Assembly: GCA_029449235.1 (NCBI GenBank)
Contig: JANATG010000014.1
Location: forward strand, 1,302,001 to 1,366,000
Source of the DNA: Linnemannia schmuckeri
Taxonomy: Eukaryota > Mortierellomycota > Mortierellomycetes > Mortierellales > Mortierellaceae
DNA length: 64,000 bases
Reading direction: 5' to 3'
Below are positions 44,001 to 53,817 of the stretch, piece after piece. Below the pieces are notes generated by a model, which had not been told where the DNA came from, did not search any database, and worked only from the letters and a program-made list of their open reading frames with translations. The translations under genes and the position numbers were made by a program. The stretch's first letter is position 1, and every line of letters begins with the position of its first letter.

Positions 44001-46009
44001 TCAGAGTCACTAACGAGATCGTGCACACTCTGACCGGTCACTCGAGAGACATTTCCTGTGTCGCCTTTTCGCCAAACAGCCAGCACATCGCATCCGGGAG
44101 CGTCGACAAGACCATCCGGATTTGGAATACTCAGTCTGGAGAAGTCATCAATACGCTGAAAGGACACGATAAGAAGGTAACAAGCATCGCATACTCTTCG
44201 GAAGGAAACCAAATCGTTTCCGGCAGCGAGGATGGCACCATCCGTCTTTGGGAAACATCGACAGGAAAGGATATCTGTAGCTTTGACGTCGACGGTTGCG
44301 AGGTTCAATGTGTCGCCTTTTCACCAGCAGGCCCTTGGATCGCAGCTGGAGGTGAAGATGAGGCGGTGAGGATTTGGAATGTCGGAGACAACAGTGACGA
44401 GCCGATTTTTAACAAGAACGCTCACAAGGGCAATGTCAACAGCATCGCGTTTTCACCGGACGGCGCGCTTATCGTATCTGGCGGAGAGGACGGAGCCATA
44501 AAGATTTGGAACATTCATTCCAAAGCGGTGGAGCGTGTCTTACAGGAGGATGGCGATACTGTAGAATGTCTTGCCTACTCTCCCTCTGGACAATATATCG
44601 CGTCTGGTGGAGCCGATCGGAATGTGAGAATATGGGATCCCAAGACTGGAGTGATCAGCGAAAGCCTGGTTCATACGAACAGTATTGTCGGCCTCTCGTA
44701 TTCCTCAGACGGCGCGCAACTCTGGACAGGATCGGACTGCAGAATTCATGCTTGGACTGACGCCTTTGTCGTCAATCAAGCAGCCACGGTCTCGAGCACC
44801 GATTTCTCTAAGGATTGTAAGCAAGTCGCCTGGAGCCTTGACAGGACAAAAGTACAGTTGTTCAACGCTGATACAGGAGAACCAGAACTGGTATTGAGCG
44901 GCCATTCTGGTGTCATTGAGTGTGTTTCGTATTCTCCAGTGCACAACATCATCGCATCCGCCAGCAGCGATAGCACGGTTCGGATATGGGACTCAGAGAC
45001 AGGAGCTTGTCTTGCTCTGTTGAAGAGTCTCACTGGAGTTGTTACTAATGTGATATTCTCCCCCAACGGTACAAAGATCGCAATTTCTTGTGAAACGACG
45101 TTGGGCTTGTGGGATCTTGACCCTGAGTCTCTTTTACAGGCAGCCCATTCAGCCGGCGGAACCGACAATCAGCAAGCCTCACTACGGGCAATCCCGATAT
45201 TGGCTACTGTTCCTGTTGACCATAAAGTCGAAGCCTCATCGACGCCGGTTTATTCCCCAGATGGAAGAGAGATCTCGGTGGGAGATGCTGACTTTACAGT
45301 CCTTCGTTATTCAACACGCTCCGGAGGAAAGTCTTACACGCCATTGGTCGGACATGACGGCATTGTCACCTGCATTGCCTATTCTCTTCAACGCGACAAG
45401 ATCGTGACAGGCAGCGAAGATAACACAGCGCGTATTTGGGATCGATTTACAGGCGAGCAGCTTTTCCAATTGTCTGGACACAGCGGTGGCGTAACCAGCA
45501 TATCCTTCTCGCCCGTTGACGACCTAGTGGCCACTGGCGACAATGAATCGACCGTGTGGATCTGGAGTTATACTCGCATCGACTCTCGTCTCATGTTGAG
45601 GGGTCATCACGGTCCTGTTCTGTGTGTTACTTTCTCTCCCGATGGAAAGTTCCTTGCCACAGGCAGTGCGGACAGGACGATGCGATTGTGGAACCCATCC
45701 AATGGAGTTTTTCTGGCGAAGGTGGGAGACTTTGCGGCCGGAATCAGGTCGATTCGGTGGTCGAAAACGCGCGATAGGTACCGCTTGGCTACTGGAAGCG
45801 ACGAGAATCCACTGGGGATTTGGGAGCTAGTCGAGGAAGAGGACGAGAACGGCAACAACCGTCAGAACGTTCGAAGGTGTTGGGGCGCAGGAGTACACTC
45901 TCTGGCTGTCTCGGGTGCTCGCATAGGTTTTGGTCATACGTTGAAGGAGGCGGATGAGACTTTGTTGAGGCAGAGGAATGTGATCTTCATTGCACCAGTA
46001 ACATTCTAA
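41012..46009 (+). CDS. NLR2: NACHT - pentapeptide - WD40 STAND protein
   Basis: Single exon, 1665 aa, tandem paralog of NLR1 with colinear domains. NACHT with Walker A GDAGSGKS (90-97) and Walker B LICDGYDE (161-168), then LIIACRSDKLGQDSDGRF. Winged segment with IFPSLLDYLYSLVVFDPEG. Acidic linker. Pentapeptide repeats (about 560-620; ADLRY, ANLTG, ADLRD, ADLTN). About 20-21 WD40 blades to residue 1640. C-terminal tail shared with NLR1 (SLAVSGARIGFGH). Between two propellers it keeps the near-invariant segment KGAVLFGRTNS...SGMYPYST. The N-terminal leader differs from NLR1 and is Ser/Tyr/Arg-rich. An upstream exon in frame is possible, so the start at 41012 is provisional. Expected role: ligand-triggered, ATP-dependent oligomerisation; ligand and output unknown. 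Confidence 0.92.
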   Translation: MSRRHYSYSSDRECTKRLCFDTSSLRLEDQMPSPIELRVLEMKGQVQSPENYIPPLGKETLDTPDSYAFPLLPFVMKFLNDKRQVMLLMGDAGSGKSYFLQQLERELWNKYTGPNDSIPIRINLTDVENDSSDILGKVLKSKGFRTDHIQHLRRNRRHFILICDGYDEAQVQRNIYTRNNFNKPEQWRAKLIIACRSDKLGQDSDGRFQPTPADKYDRTDLDLFEKVAMAPFTRSMVVEYVEKYVTHLPQLEVQSEVPRSSKYSRAWSSQQYMNAFAEIPNLMELVGHPYILFCVLDMLPTITGPSRDDTEPLVSFDALYKRVFEKWMRANRQRLYSRDKTKDEERAFNELLSYDFEAECMKHMKDLAVAMLKNQKNDASVVRYTINDLATWKGRFFGTDARARLLKELVPLTRSGKTYRFIFPSLLDYLYSLVVFDPEGSVEVNIDTDGSGTDSFDSDYSEGGVDHIFSKSSGGQLFERGQVLQEQRALETGQVLKTGHELGFVNISNRSMAIQFLADRAQKSQIFKEQLVEKVWESRSNDSTDQKLAANAITILVRSGMRFNGADLRYIKVKGANLTGGEFDLADLRDADLTNVIFDKSWLREARLEGARLNGTKFGELPYSLLEDIPTVSAYSPDGSLCAIALDHGSLAVYNTSNWTPASPFERFSDAITSVALSPDGKLLVFGDEFGVLRIWRYTATSIVSVLPGHAVCISDLAFSMDGNYIAAAGQDGKVGVWDTVSGVCIKVLDMDGTRPSCVAFFPDGKQLVSGSSDGSIQLWDLNSESLVTIPNEHDDAISKVLFSPDGRHIASSSSDTTVRIWSASNGIWSQEMVFSGHSKAVTGLVYSSDGQHLVSCGEDSTIRMWDTRSGGPGPIFRGHTDRVVGIAFSQKGDQLTSCGRDKTLRIWDCRAAVKGAVLFGRTNSNSSGMYPYSTIKRYNGNNAQDIRPNTPRPCWGRLFASQSFGTKVTSIGTSPDGLLVVSACTIDGIPAINIWLRVTNEIVHTLTGHSRDISCVAFSPNSQHIASGSVDKTIRIWNTQSGEVINTLKGHDKKVTSIAYSSEGNQIVSGSEDGTIRLWETSTGKDICSFDVDGCEVQCVAFSPAGPWIAAGGEDEAVRIWNVGDNSDEPIFNKNAHKGNVNSIAFSPDGALIVSGGEDGAIKIWNIHSKAVERVLQEDGDTVECLAYSPSGQYIASGGADRNVRIWDPKTGVISESLVHTNSIVGLSYSSDGAQLWTGSDCRIHAWTDAFVVNQAATVSSTDFSKDCKQVAWSLDRTKVQLFNADTGEPELVLSGHSGVIECVSYSPVHNIIASASSDSTVRIWDSETGACLALLKSLTGVVTNVIFSPNGTKIAISCETTLGLWDLDPESLLQAAHSAGGTDNQQASLRAIPILATVPVDHKVEASSTPVYSPDGREISVGDADFTVLRYSTRSGGKSYTPLVGHDGIVTCIAYSLQRDKIVTGSEDNTARIWDRFTGEQLFQLSGHSGGVTSISFSPVDDLVATGDNESTVWIWSYTRIDSRLMLRGHHGPVLCVTFSPDGKFLATGSADRTMRLWNPSNGVFLAKVGDFAAGIRSIRWSKTRDRYRLATGSDENPLGIWELVEEEDENGNNRQNVRRCWGAGVHSLAVSGARIGFGHTLKEADETLLRQRNVIFIAPVTF

Positions 46010-46160
46010 GTTTGTAGTTGTAGTTTTCTATTGACATGTGGTATATTGGCGATTAAACCTTTTTTAGTGAAAAATTTGATGTCTGACAAAACTTGTTAAC
46101 AAACTAAGGCGAAGCAATCATATTAGATAAACACAGGTGAATGAGCAGAGAAGAAAATTG

Positions 46161-46208
46161 CCCTTGTTTTCGCCCTTGTTTTTACCCTCGTTTTTACCCT
46201 CGTTTTTT
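46161..46208. repeat. Four tandem 12-bp units behind NLR2
   Basis: Units cccttgttttcg, cccttgttttta, ccctcgttttta and ccctcgtttttt follow one another. They could read as repeated aromatic/Pro/Arg codons, but lie in no supported gene. Confidence 0.8.
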
Positions 46209-46239
46209 TCGTCGCTGTAAAAGCCACCAATCAAGTATG

Positions 46240-46490
46240 ATGAGGTGTTCAATAGAGTTCCCGCTGGACGTGCCCAGATATTTGAGGAGTCTGGACTGTA
46301 TGAGAGAGACCGAGTGCAGATCGATACTAATGGGCTCTATCAGTATGTGTATCCGAACCATGATATGCCTACAAGTGAGGTGGTCGAATATGAAGTGTTC
46401 GACAGTATTCCTGATGAGTTGTTGTGTAGCAGCCTATATACGGTACAGTGCGATGTCGATCAGTCTTGCCTAAACATCTTCACAGACTAG
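46240..46490 (+). pseudogene. Orphan coding-like fragment of unknown family
   Basis: An 80-codon stretch with good coding character (YDEVFNRVPAGRAQIFEESG, then YQYVYPNHDMPTSEVVEYEV and FDSIPDELL) opens after a stop and ends at TAG 46488-46490. A second coding-like piece (LSYDGDDIDEAKIIRILTRG) follows at about 46490-46565 before a GTACG donor-like site. The two do not join cleanly. Likely the remnant of one gene; family not recognised. Confidence 0.35.
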
Positions 46491-47312
46491 TGCTGAGCTA
46501 TGATGGAGATGATATCGATGAAGCCAAAATCATAAGGATTTTAACTAGAGGCTTTGATTCAGATGCGGTACGTAGAATCCTATCTGTTGTCCGATACTAA
46601 AATGAGGTCTGATATGCTTGTTTAGCTGGAGTATTTGAAGGCTCTGTAGAGATCTACGGAAATATTTTCCTTCGTCAAGGAGGACGATAGGCGATTATAT
46701 CCGTTGTCGAGAGACCTCTTGAGCTCCTTTTCAAAAATAGCGCGTCTTCCATCATTAAATTGATAACATAGATCTTGAGAACTAGAGCTACATGGGCTAA
46801 GGACGCATTGCACTAGGTTATCATCATACTAACCATGAGACCTCTTTCAAACTTACCTAAGCACCATAGTAGAGCGTTTTCTAACCATAACGAAGGACAT
46901 AGTGCTAGTGGTTTTGCTTTACGAAGTCATTATACATCTGAAGAACTCTACGCAGAGGCTACTGAGCATGAGTTTGGCGCTATAGCCTTCAGAAATAAAT
47001 CGGAATATCCCAGGACATCATACCGAATATTCTCATCAAATCACCACTAATCGACGGATGATGATGGCAACAAAGAATGGACAATGTGTTGCTCAGAACG
47101 AGATGGTACTTCATTATCAACGCAGAGGTGATAAAGAGAAAGTCAAATATTGGATTGAAAAATATATAAACAACGTATTGAACTAGATATGAATACTACT
47201 CGCAGTCTAGTGCAACAACCTAAAGAGAAAACGTCTCGTCCTATCCTCTCGACTCACCAACCTTTTTAAAAGTAGGCTATAGAGAGATATTGAGACTTAA
47301 AAACACGTTGCA
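46491..47312 (+). other. AT-rich decayed sequence
   Basis: Short plus-strand open pieces in shifting frames (46835-47050, SGFALRSHYTSEELYAEATE; then about 47000-47185, MATKNGQCVAQNEMVLHYQR) look like leftovers of a frameshifted gene. Lower GC than the flanking NLR genes. No domain recognised. Confidence 0.35.
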
Positions 47313-47672
47313 CTAGTGAGAACTAGTATTCAACAACTCTTCCAAAACGTGTCCATGACATGGCTGGGGAACACACCAACAACCGAGACGCTTGCCTCGC
47401 AGTGCTTCTAGCTGTGTCGACGTGATTGCTCCGGTCTGCAACTGTTGTTGTATATACTCGCGGTACTTATCCAACACCTGTTCGCGTGTGCCATCTACTC
47501 CAATACGGAACGGGTTGGCCCATATAGATGCCTGGGGTGGATAGCGTCGCTTGTTGATAAACACTACTCCACCTCGTCCAATATACACATTCTGAGGATC
47601 AGACATCCACTGCTCAAGGTTATCATAGCCGAGAGGTCGGATATATGCCACTTTCACGTTCACTACACCCAT
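47313..47672 (-). CDS. DUF4326 family protein
   Basis: 119 aa, single exon, ATG at 47672. It carries the DUF4326 signature: WANPFRIGVDGTREQVLDKY, then LRGKRLGCWCVPQPCHGHVL, in which the Cys-x-Cys and Cys-His could bind metal. The family is small and mostly of unknown function. As I recall it is found mainly in bacteria, phages and large DNA viruses, with patchy eukaryotic members. It sits in an AT-rich stretch without other intact genes, which suggests acquisition by transfer; that is an inference, and a search for the closest relatives would test it. Confidence 0.75.
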   Translation of the reverse strand: MGVVNVKVAYIRPLGYDNLEQWMSDPQNVYIGRGGVVFINKRRYPPQASIWANPFRIGVDGTREQVLDKYREYIQQQLQTGAITSTQLEALRGKRLGCWCVPQPCHGHVLEELLNTSSH

Positions 47673-49218
47673 ATTATAGTCAAAGAACCCTAGTGGAACG
47701 GATATATATTACTTATTGGTTGCTTATAACTGAAAGAGAGACGAAATCATTCCACACACAGCATTCTTAGTAACATAGATGGATACTATGGCAATTCGTC
47801 TGTGGACACTTACCACCGTCAAAAAGAGCTCTGTTCAGAGTATGATGAGGAGAGGGTAAGTCCGACAAGAAGGATGACAATAAAAGTTAACTAACACGTG
47901 GATTTAGAGATAAATAGACGAACAATGTTGTTTAGTCATTATAAAGGCAATGACTTCTGGCATAAAACGTGGAAAAGAAAGCATTGGCAGTACCTGTAAA
48001 CCGATGCAGTGTTTTGCTCAGGGTTGTGAGCGGCTTATTGATGCTTTGGTAGGAGTGGCAAAAGAATCTGAGCGTTGAGGAAAATGGTGGACATAATTAA
48101 ATATCGCTTCGCACATTTTGTCTTCTGTTCAAAATGAATGAAAAAAAAAAAATCACTTTTACCAATAACGAGCCTTGGTGCTTGTGGACAAACGACTGGT
48201 TTTGGATAAATGTCTGAGAGGGAGGTGACTGCTTTGGTACCGTTGGTCAAACTATATGTGCGAGCAGGCAAGGGAGAAGGTGAAGTGTTAGTAAACGACT
48301 CGCTGTATCGCTGGCAGCAAATATGCTCTACAACACAATGTAGACACTAACTTGGTATCGGCTGAAAGGTAGCGATGCTACTCGCTGAGAGGTGTCGTCA
48401 GGTGAGCCTTGTATGTTGGCACCGACACTAAGCGGATTTTGGGAGATAGCGAGGTTGTCTTGTTGAAAGATGCAATGAGAAGGAAGTGGGGTGATGGAAG
48501 AAGGGTGGAGTGAGCGATAGTTAAGGTTATGTTACCGAGGATGAGTGAAGGAAGTGGCAAAAAGGAGAAAAATAGTCAAGTTGGCGAGATATAACGGACA
48601 GGTTTGACTTCGCCGTTGTTGTTGTTGTGTGTTGGAGGGGAAGGAGAGGATGGAAGGAACAGGTCAAGGAGATGGATAAGAGAAAAATGTGAACATGTGA
48701 TTTTATGGGCAAAAATTTAAAGAGACAACAAAAAAGAAAGTCCGACACGCTGTCAGACATGATTTTAGGAACAGAAACGATTGATTAATTGATCGAAAGG
48801 GAAGGGCGCATCGTTAATCACTATTTCAAACGTTGGCGAAGACATTGTTAGAAAGTTTGAATAGGGAGGGCGTTCTTTGAAAAGAAAAGAAAAAGGTAAT
48901 ATTGATGGGTCGAGCAACACCTTTAGTCGTCCTCGCCAGCACTTTTTTTTTTGATTTTGTTGTTGTTCATCCTTGGCTTTATGCTCACTTTGTGTTTTGC
49001 CTTGCGCTTGTATGCCAAGGGCTGTGAGAATTTTCTTTTTTATCCTCGGGCGATGAGAGTCTCTACTTTTGGCGAAGACACAAGGTCAGGAGCAAATCCA
49101 CACAAAAAACCGTCCCTCCTTCCCTCTTTTCTTTCCTACTCCGCTCTCATTCCTCATCCACCCAGCCCCTACATTCACTCTCCTTCACTCATCGCCACAC
49201 TCTCCCTTCCCCTGCTCA
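47673..49218. other. AT-rich intergenic DNA
   Basis: No supportable gene. It contains the DUF4326 promoter side and the leader of the F-box/LRR gene (C/T-rich from about 49080). The longer in-frame ATG at 49069 of the F-box gene is treated as leader. Confidence 0.5.
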
Positions 49219-51141
49219 ATGTCACCACCATCACCAGCCTATGCGCTCATCACGTTCTTCCAAACTGGAGAACTCATCTCCCTCCTCTGCACATTTCTCA
49301 CAACCAAACAAGTCTTTACACTCGTCCAGACTAATAAGTTCCTCCGCCGTACAGCGTACCCCTTCCTTTGGCGAAACGCCGACCTCGATGCCGACCACCG
49401 TGTCGAAATGCTCTACACCTACTACGACCACAATTACAAGAAAAACGAGGATGAGGAAGGTGACGGATATGATGGAAGAGTCTTACTCTCAATGGTTGCG
49501 TATTTCATCAAAATCAACAGGATTCGCTCACTCAAGGCAGGATATGCATTTATGTCCTATTACCTTGACGGTGTACGACAATACCTCGACAGCGACAACA
49601 CCCAACAGCAACGCCGCCAGCAAGAGATACCCCATCTTCCTCCTTCCTCATGGATCCCAGCCCATCAAACCACGCTCTTTTCAGCCCCTCTCCCACTCAT
49701 CAAACAACTGAATCGCCTCGACGTTTCCCTACTTCAAGAACACCGATTCCCAAAAACTTTCTTTGCAGGCCTCAACGACGCCATCCCCCTGGCGCCCCGG
49801 CTCTTCCAGTTCATGGTTCTCAATGCTGACCACCTCACTTCTGTCAGCCTCCGAGACTTCAAAGTCTCTACCGCAAACCTGATCGATATCCGGCGTCTGT
49901 GCCGGACCATCTCCAGCCTCCCAAATCTCGCCCACCTGGCCATCAATATCCCTTATGAGCCTCCTTTTTCACTTATCCCCACAATCTTCTTCAGTTGCCC
50001 GGAAACCCTTGTCTCTTTCGACATGACGACCACTGTGTACAACGATGGTGGGCGAGAAAACGAACATTATTTTCGGACCCCACAAAATATAACCGACCCA
50101 GACTTTGCAGCAGGACCTACCCCTTCCCGTGAGGGGCAATTATTCACACGGCTAAGGTACCTCAAGCTACCACAACACAGAACCGGATACAATTTCACTC
50201 AACTGAACCTTATACTGAGTCATTGCCCCGCTCTGGAAGAGTGGGCCAACGTCCCTTCCATCCTTGGCTTGTCTGGAGTACCGCCCCAGCTTGGCAGTCG
50301 CCTACACTATCCTTCGACACTTTTGGATCTCTCGACACACCCTAGCAGGAACTGTAAAGGCGAAGTTGTAGCGGGCACTATGTACGCCATTCCTGAAAAT
50401 CAGCTCAAATCTCTCGATTTTCGTTTGTTCGAGGATACATCACACGGCAAGCCTGACAAGCCTGCACCATTTATCCGCTCTCTGTTGAGACACGAACAGT
50501 CTCTAGTGTCCATTTCCTTGGTGGATATCAACTGGATCCAGAGCAAGTCTATCAAGTATATCCTTACTACCTGCTGGGCTCTTACGTCTTTGGTGTTTGC
50601 GAGTTCCAATACCATGCGGTCATGCCTGACACTGGAGGATGCGATTACGGAATCCTGGAAGTGTACACGCCTCAGAGAACTACGACTAATCGTAAACCTT
50701 AACCGCGGATGCGCCAACGAATACGTCATGCTCGACAAACTTTACACCCAACTCGGTGCCCTAGAAGACCTCGAGATTCTAGACCTGATGTCAGCCTGCC
50801 GCAACAGAAACGGCAGCAAGCCCTACACAGAAACAACTATGACCTGCATGCTCGCCCTCCACAACCCAGCAGCTAACCGCCAAGGATTCCTTCAATCTCT
50901 CATCAATGTTAAGAACCTCCGGGTCCTCTTGGGGTCCTTCCTTTTGATAAACCAAGAGATGTATGCAATGGTGGGCGAGGCCGAAGTGAGGTGGATCTTG
51001 TGGCATTGGCGGCATCTAGAGACGATCGAGTTAATTTCTGATCGGGAACGGAGATTGGGATCTTTTCGCTCTCCACCCCAGATTGAGTTATTGAAACAGG
51101 GGCGCCCCAGCCTTCGGTTCTGTCGAACGCAGACCAAATAA
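49219..51141 (+). CDS. F-box-like / leucine-rich-repeat protein
   Basis: Single exon, 640 aa from the ATG at 49219. The frame is open from 49069, but the extra 50 residues are low-complexity Pro/Ser/Phe. An F-box-like domain comes first (LISLLCTFLTTKQVFTLVQT, then FLRRTAYPFLWRNADLD). Leucine-rich repeats follow (LNADHLTSVSLRDFKV, LPNLAHLAINIPYE, LRELRLIVNLNRG, LEDLEILDLMSACR), ending with the usual tail in which a Trp-rich helix (EVRWILWHWRHLETIEL) precedes the end. Likely a substrate receptor for an SCF ubiquitin ligase; this kind of gene is highly amplified and variable in such fungi. A dead relative lies next to it on the other strand. Confidence 0.8.
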   Translation: MSPPSPAYALITFFQTGELISLLCTFLTTKQVFTLVQTNKFLRRTAYPFLWRNADLDADHRVEMLYTYYDHNYKKNEDEEGDGYDGRVLLSMVAYFIKINRIRSLKAGYAFMSYYLDGVRQYLDSDNTQQQRRQQEIPHLPPSSWIPAHQTTLFSAPLPLIKQLNRLDVSLLQEHRFPKTFFAGLNDAIPLAPRLFQFMVLNADHLTSVSLRDFKVSTANLIDIRRLCRTISSLPNLAHLAINIPYEPPFSLIPTIFFSCPETLVSFDMTTTVYNDGGRENEHYFRTPQNITDPDFAAGPTPSREGQLFTRLRYLKLPQHRTGYNFTQLNLILSHCPALEEWANVPSILGLSGVPPQLGSRLHYPSTLLDLSTHPSRNCKGEVVAGTMYAIPENQLKSLDFRLFEDTSHGKPDKPAPFIRSLLRHEQSLVSISLVDINWIQSKSIKYILTTCWALTSLVFASSNTMRSCLTLEDAITESWKCTRLRELRLIVNLNRGCANEYVMLDKLYTQLGALEDLEILDLMSACRNRNGSKPYTETTMTCMLALHNPAANRQGFLQSLINVKNLRVLLGSFLLINQEMYAMVGEAEVRWILWHWRHLETIELISDRERRLGSFRSPPQIELLKQGRPSLRFCRTQTK

Positions 51142-51266
51142 TTAGTTTTGCAGTTATTTTTTTTTTTTTTGCTTGTAAATTTCAAAAATAAAACCGCCCG
51201 CTCTTTTACTTTGGTTAAGGCTGATACATTTGGAAACGACACATCACTACGCGTGACAGGATTAAA

Positions 51267-51903
51267 TCATGCCTGCTCCTCAGGTATAAGCGGCGTTTCA
51301 TTATGAGCCAACTGTCGCCTCTCAATCTCGAGCTTAAACATCCACGCCCAATGCCTCCGCATCCATCTCGGCTCCACAAAATCCGTCCGATACTCTATAT
51401 CCCTCAAACTAAACACCCACAATGATTGTGACAAAATAAGTTGATCAAGTCCACTGGCGAGCGTCCACTCGAGAACAGGTCTGTTAAAGACCTGGGTCGT
51501 AGTATACGCTCGCGGCCTTGTCGGTTTATGGCTTCTTGATTCTTGTCACGACCAGTTCCGAGACAGGGTTAAGTCTGCCCAAGTATAGCTCCTCAAGATA
51601 CTCCAGGTTCGCTAGCTGTGCATATATCCTTCGCTGAACTGCTCGACTTTCTTCCATGATTCCACTGTGCAACTTTGTCCCTGCAGGGATAGGATCAACG
51701 CGGTAATCGTTCTGGATGTCTAACCTAGAGATCCCGCCGAGCCGAATATGAAGGTCCCAGAGCCATTTGCAAGATCAAATCGACTGCTCCATGTCGGTCA
51801 CCGGCAGAGTTGGGAGCGAGTTCAGTGGCACTTCCCGAAGCAATCGTCCATTGGGCGCAATATGCTGCACGAACAATTGGTGCAAACTGTCAGATGAAAT
51901 CTA
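51267..51903 (-). pseudogene. F-box/LRR pseudogene (C-terminal part)
   Basis: The minus strand reads like the C-terminal third of an F-box/LRR protein: FVQHIAPNGRLLREVPL, WLWDLHIRLGGISRLDIQND, RAVQRRIYAQLANLEYLEEL, VLEWTLASGLDQL, EPRWMRRHWAWMFKLEIERR. The frame is broken by a TGA near 51775, a TAA at 51528-51526 and a frameshift between 51526 and 51479. Its 5' end stops at a TAG (51903-51901) with no F-box part before the HEN1 stop at 51959. Clearly related in style to the intact gene at 49219 but inverted. Confidence 0.7.
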
Positions 51904-51958
51904 GCAAGACTGTTTATTCTGATAGAAGGATGTCTGTATGTGAAATGGCGATCGATCG

Positions 51959-53801
51959 TTATTTCGGACTGTACCATTCTGGCAAATACTCAGTAACAGG
52001 CGGATCACTCCAGGCCGACCATCCCCTGTCGTCTAGAGGCACGTCAGTTTGTTGCTCCTCCTGGTCAGTGCAGTATTGGTACGCCCAACCATAAGGCTTT
52101 CTCTCTGCCTCACCCTCGCCCTCAAAATTGTTGTAATCGTCTTTGTAAAAGCTCGAGTCGCTCCAGTCGTCATTATTGGACTCTCTTGGGCTGCACTCGT
52201 CGTCCTGAGAGTATGGAGCCTCGAGTGATCTGTCCGCTTCCTTCCAGTACGGGTTGTCCTCGTCAAAACGCACCAATCCTGTTTCTTGCTCGACCCTGAC
52301 CAAGGAACTCTGGCTGAGAATGCGGATTAGGTTTACCTTAGTTTTGCATCGCTGCCTCACACCAAGGACAATCCACAAGTCCTCCAGCAAGACAACTCCA
52401 AGTTCAATGCTAGGCTCGCTTAGTGGATCGTCAGGTGTCACGTTGGAAGAGGTCTTGTCTGGCTGGTCTGAGGTACATGGAGATTTTGTGCCATGATCGC
52501 CACCCGCATGCCCATATGAAGTCCCATTGTGGTAACCCGCGTCGTCGAGCTCCTCATATGGTTCAGGTAACCGCGGTCGAATGCAGGCAATCTTTTCGTG
52601 AAGATACTCCAGGATTTCATCATCTGAATGTTGTTCTTTGTAGATTGGGTATTCGACTCGCGAGAAAAGGTGATATGGCTGATCGTCTGCGTTAGCACCG
52701 GGTGATGCCAGTGCAGGTCGTTGAGAAGGGTTATGAGCGTGGAGAATTGCAAACTGGGTACAAAGTCCAACTTCTGGGTTGTATCCTGGAAGCGCTCCCG
52801 CTCCTGTGTATGTCACATCATAGCCGTACTGTCCAGCAGCGGTATTGCACCTGCCAGCATAAAAATTGGAACAAAAGCTTAATTAATTAGTTATTGCTTA
52901 GAGTAGTTATATGCATTAGCATTGCAAAACAAAAGGCATGTGAAGCATACTCACCAGTCTTGGAACTCTTGGCGCGTCCATTCAAAGCGGTGGTCGTCAT
53001 TCCGGAAGATGGCATTGGGTTTTCCATAGTTGAGTTGAGGAAAGTAAATATTGAATTCGGCGTTGGGTGTCGACACAATGACCATCTTGGGTTTAAGTGC
53101 TCCCAAGACGACGCTCCAGAATTTTTCCAGCACAGGTGGGTCCAAATGTTCAACCCTATTGTTATATGTAGTACAAAAGGCCATAGTGATTAGAATCGGG
53201 TTGTGAACAAGGGAAAAAATAGGTGTCTCAACAAGAAGGCTACTCACACTTCAAGGCAGACCAAGGCATCAAACCCGATGAGACGCTGGTCTGATTGATC
53301 AACAGAGCCTTGGAAGAGATCGATGGTGAGCTCGTTGACACGAAGATTAGATCCGAGCTCAAAGTCCTGGGGTTGACATGCCTCACGTGCAAGTTGAAGT
53401 CGATCCTCGCTCAGCTCAACGCCTACTAGACGAGTTATTGGATAGTCTCCTGTAGTCTCCCAAATCAACAGCGAGATCAACGCTGCCTCTCCGCAACCAA
53501 AGTCGATCACCTAGTTTGAATGGAAAAAGACTGTTATATAGACGAAAACAAAAGGGCAAAACTATACTCAGAAAAGTTCAAACAATGGTAGCACAAAATA
53601 AACACGGAAACAGTGAGCACGCAAATAATTACAAGGGCTTTCTCTACTTACCGAGGTGGCATGGTTCTCGTCTAGGATACGGCGAGCGAGGTTGCGGCGT
53701 TGCTGCCATAGTGGGGGGTAGAAACGAGGTTCGTCGTTTGCGTCACAGGCAGAGTCCGCAGTTGAGCTAGTGGCAGAGTTGGCGGTCGGAGGAAAGTACA
53801 T
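51959..53801 (-). CDS. HEN1: HEN1-type small-RNA 2'-O-methyltransferase
   Basis: Methylates the 2'-OH at the 3' end of small RNAs, protecting them from tailing and decay (plant and animal HEN1 families). Exons on the minus strand: 53652-53801, 53248-53510, 52955-53155, 51959-52850 (1506 nt in phase; 501 aa). SAM-binding motif VIDFGCGEAALISLL (from residue 51). Metal-binding E-x-x-E-H is Glu137, Glu140, His141 in CLEVVEHLDPP. The fourth ligand is His193 in DDHRFEWTRQEFQDW; STPNAEFN is also typical. The C-terminal 290 residues are acidic and unlike other families. No dsRNA-binding or La domains, so it resembles the short animal/ciliate form. The frame continues upstream of the ATG through five CCC codons, so a longer N-terminus is possible. 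Confidence 0.9.
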
Positions 53802-53817
53802 GGGGGGGGGGGGGGGG
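53802..53817. repeat. G16 homopolymer at the HEN1 start
   Basis: Sixteen G on the plus strand (C on the coding strand) directly before the HEN1 ATG. Length change here would shift any upstream in-frame extension. Prone to sequencing error. Confidence 0.85.

Noticed and set aside
49069..49218. Earlier in-frame ATG for the F-box/LRR gene
   Set aside because: The added 50 residues reflect a C/T-rich leader, and the F-box-like domain begins right after the ATG at 49219.
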